A DNA stretch of 61,465 nt from assembly GCA_900544445.1 (NCBI GenBank), contig UQVK01000013.1, positions 1-61,465 of the forward strand, written 5' to 3'. Of the stretch, positions 61,421 to 61,465 are shown piece after piece. Both the position numbers and the translations under genes were made by a program. The notes below the pieces were generated by a model, which saw nothing but the letters and a program-made list of their open reading frames with translations, did not search any database and had not been told where the DNA came from. The DNA is from an uncultured Lachnospiraceae bacterium. GTDB lineage: Bacteria > Bacillota > Clostridia > Lachnospirales > Lachnospiraceae. How positions within the stretch are numbered: the stretch's first letter is position 1; each line of letters opens with the position of its first letter.

Positions 61421-61465
61421 AAAATCCCCTGGATGCTTTAAATGAAAAGTATCCGGGGGATTTTT
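61421..61465 (+). terminator. Rho-independent terminator at the window end
   Basis: AAAATCCCC...GGATGCTT pairs with AAGTATCCGGGGGATTTT, followed by Ts up to the window end. Confidence 0.8.

Noticed and set aside
1..61465. CRISPR arrays, tRNA or rRNA genes, prophage or plasmid origin
   Set aside because: No regularly spaced identical repeats, no cloverleaf with CCA-type arms, no rRNA-like conserved stretches and no phage structural or replication genes were noticed by eye; a dedicated tRNA scan could not be run.

Overview
The window reads as an ordinary chromosomal segment of an anaerobic gut Firmicute, most likely Lachnospiraceae/Clostridia. The clues are moderate GC, strong GGAGG ribosome sites, MsmX-dependent-type ABC importers without their own ATPase, ECF transporters, Feo iron uptake, and large sets of enzymes for plant and host glycans. 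No tRNA, rRNA, CRISPR array, phage or complete insertion sequence was seen.

Layout. 1-6.8 kb: a GH43-type enzyme, an autoinhibited Fic protein and two GH31 alpha-glycosidases. 6.9-9.5 kb: an OmpR-type two-component pair and an orphan HicB-like protein. 9.5-14.4 kb: a structured leader followed by a phosphoribosyltransferase, a fused double EcfA ATPase, EcfT, a creatininase-family amidohydrolase and an ECF S component, apparently one uptake-and-salvage unit. 14.4-17.8 kb: a DtxR/MntR-type regulator and feoA-feoB-(Cys-rich/HMA protein) with three palindromic operators. 18-24.2 kb: envelope and housekeeping genes (YkgJ cysteine cluster, DacA-like carboxypeptidase, secreted coiled coil, zinc-ribbon and TPM membrane proteins, MBL hydrolase). 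24.2-27.1 kb: a MATE exporter and an AraC regulator around a hairpin-rich gap. 27.3-39.8 kb: a long co-oriented run of HAD-GH105 fusion, GH38, an alcohol dehydrogenase, MgtC and the inositol genes iolC-D-E-G-B. 40-46.2 kb: an LplB/YtcP-type sugar ABC importer with two unrecognised proteins. 46.3-48.3 kb: an Rpn-type nuclease/transposase relative and an RpiB-like isomerase. 48.4-54.4 kb: the uronate genes uxaB, uxaA, uxaC and a LacI regulator. 54.5-61.4 kb: three Gfo/Idh/MocA oxidoreductases, two TIM-barrel isomerases, an AraC regulator and a small membrane protein.

The catabolic parts fit together as degradation of pectic and hemicellulosic material: GH105 removes unsaturated uronic acid, UxaC-UxaB-UxaA feed galacturonate and glucuronate toward 2-keto-3-deoxygluconate, Iol enzymes take inositol, GH31/GH38/GH43 trim side chains, and the last cluster looks like oxidative (3-keto) sugar or glycoside processing.

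The most unusual signal is not a gene. A short GC-rich hairpin with the consensus GCCGCC-N2-5-GGCGGC sits 14-16 bases before the start codon of at least six unrelated genes, followed each time by a purine-rich ribosome site resembling GAAAAGAGG. One of these leaders carries two identical 30-base copies. Other notable points are the ECF/creatininase unit with its leader, a MITE-like element near 25.7 kb, the feo and uxa operators, and a LacI gene whose start codon appears to be ACG.
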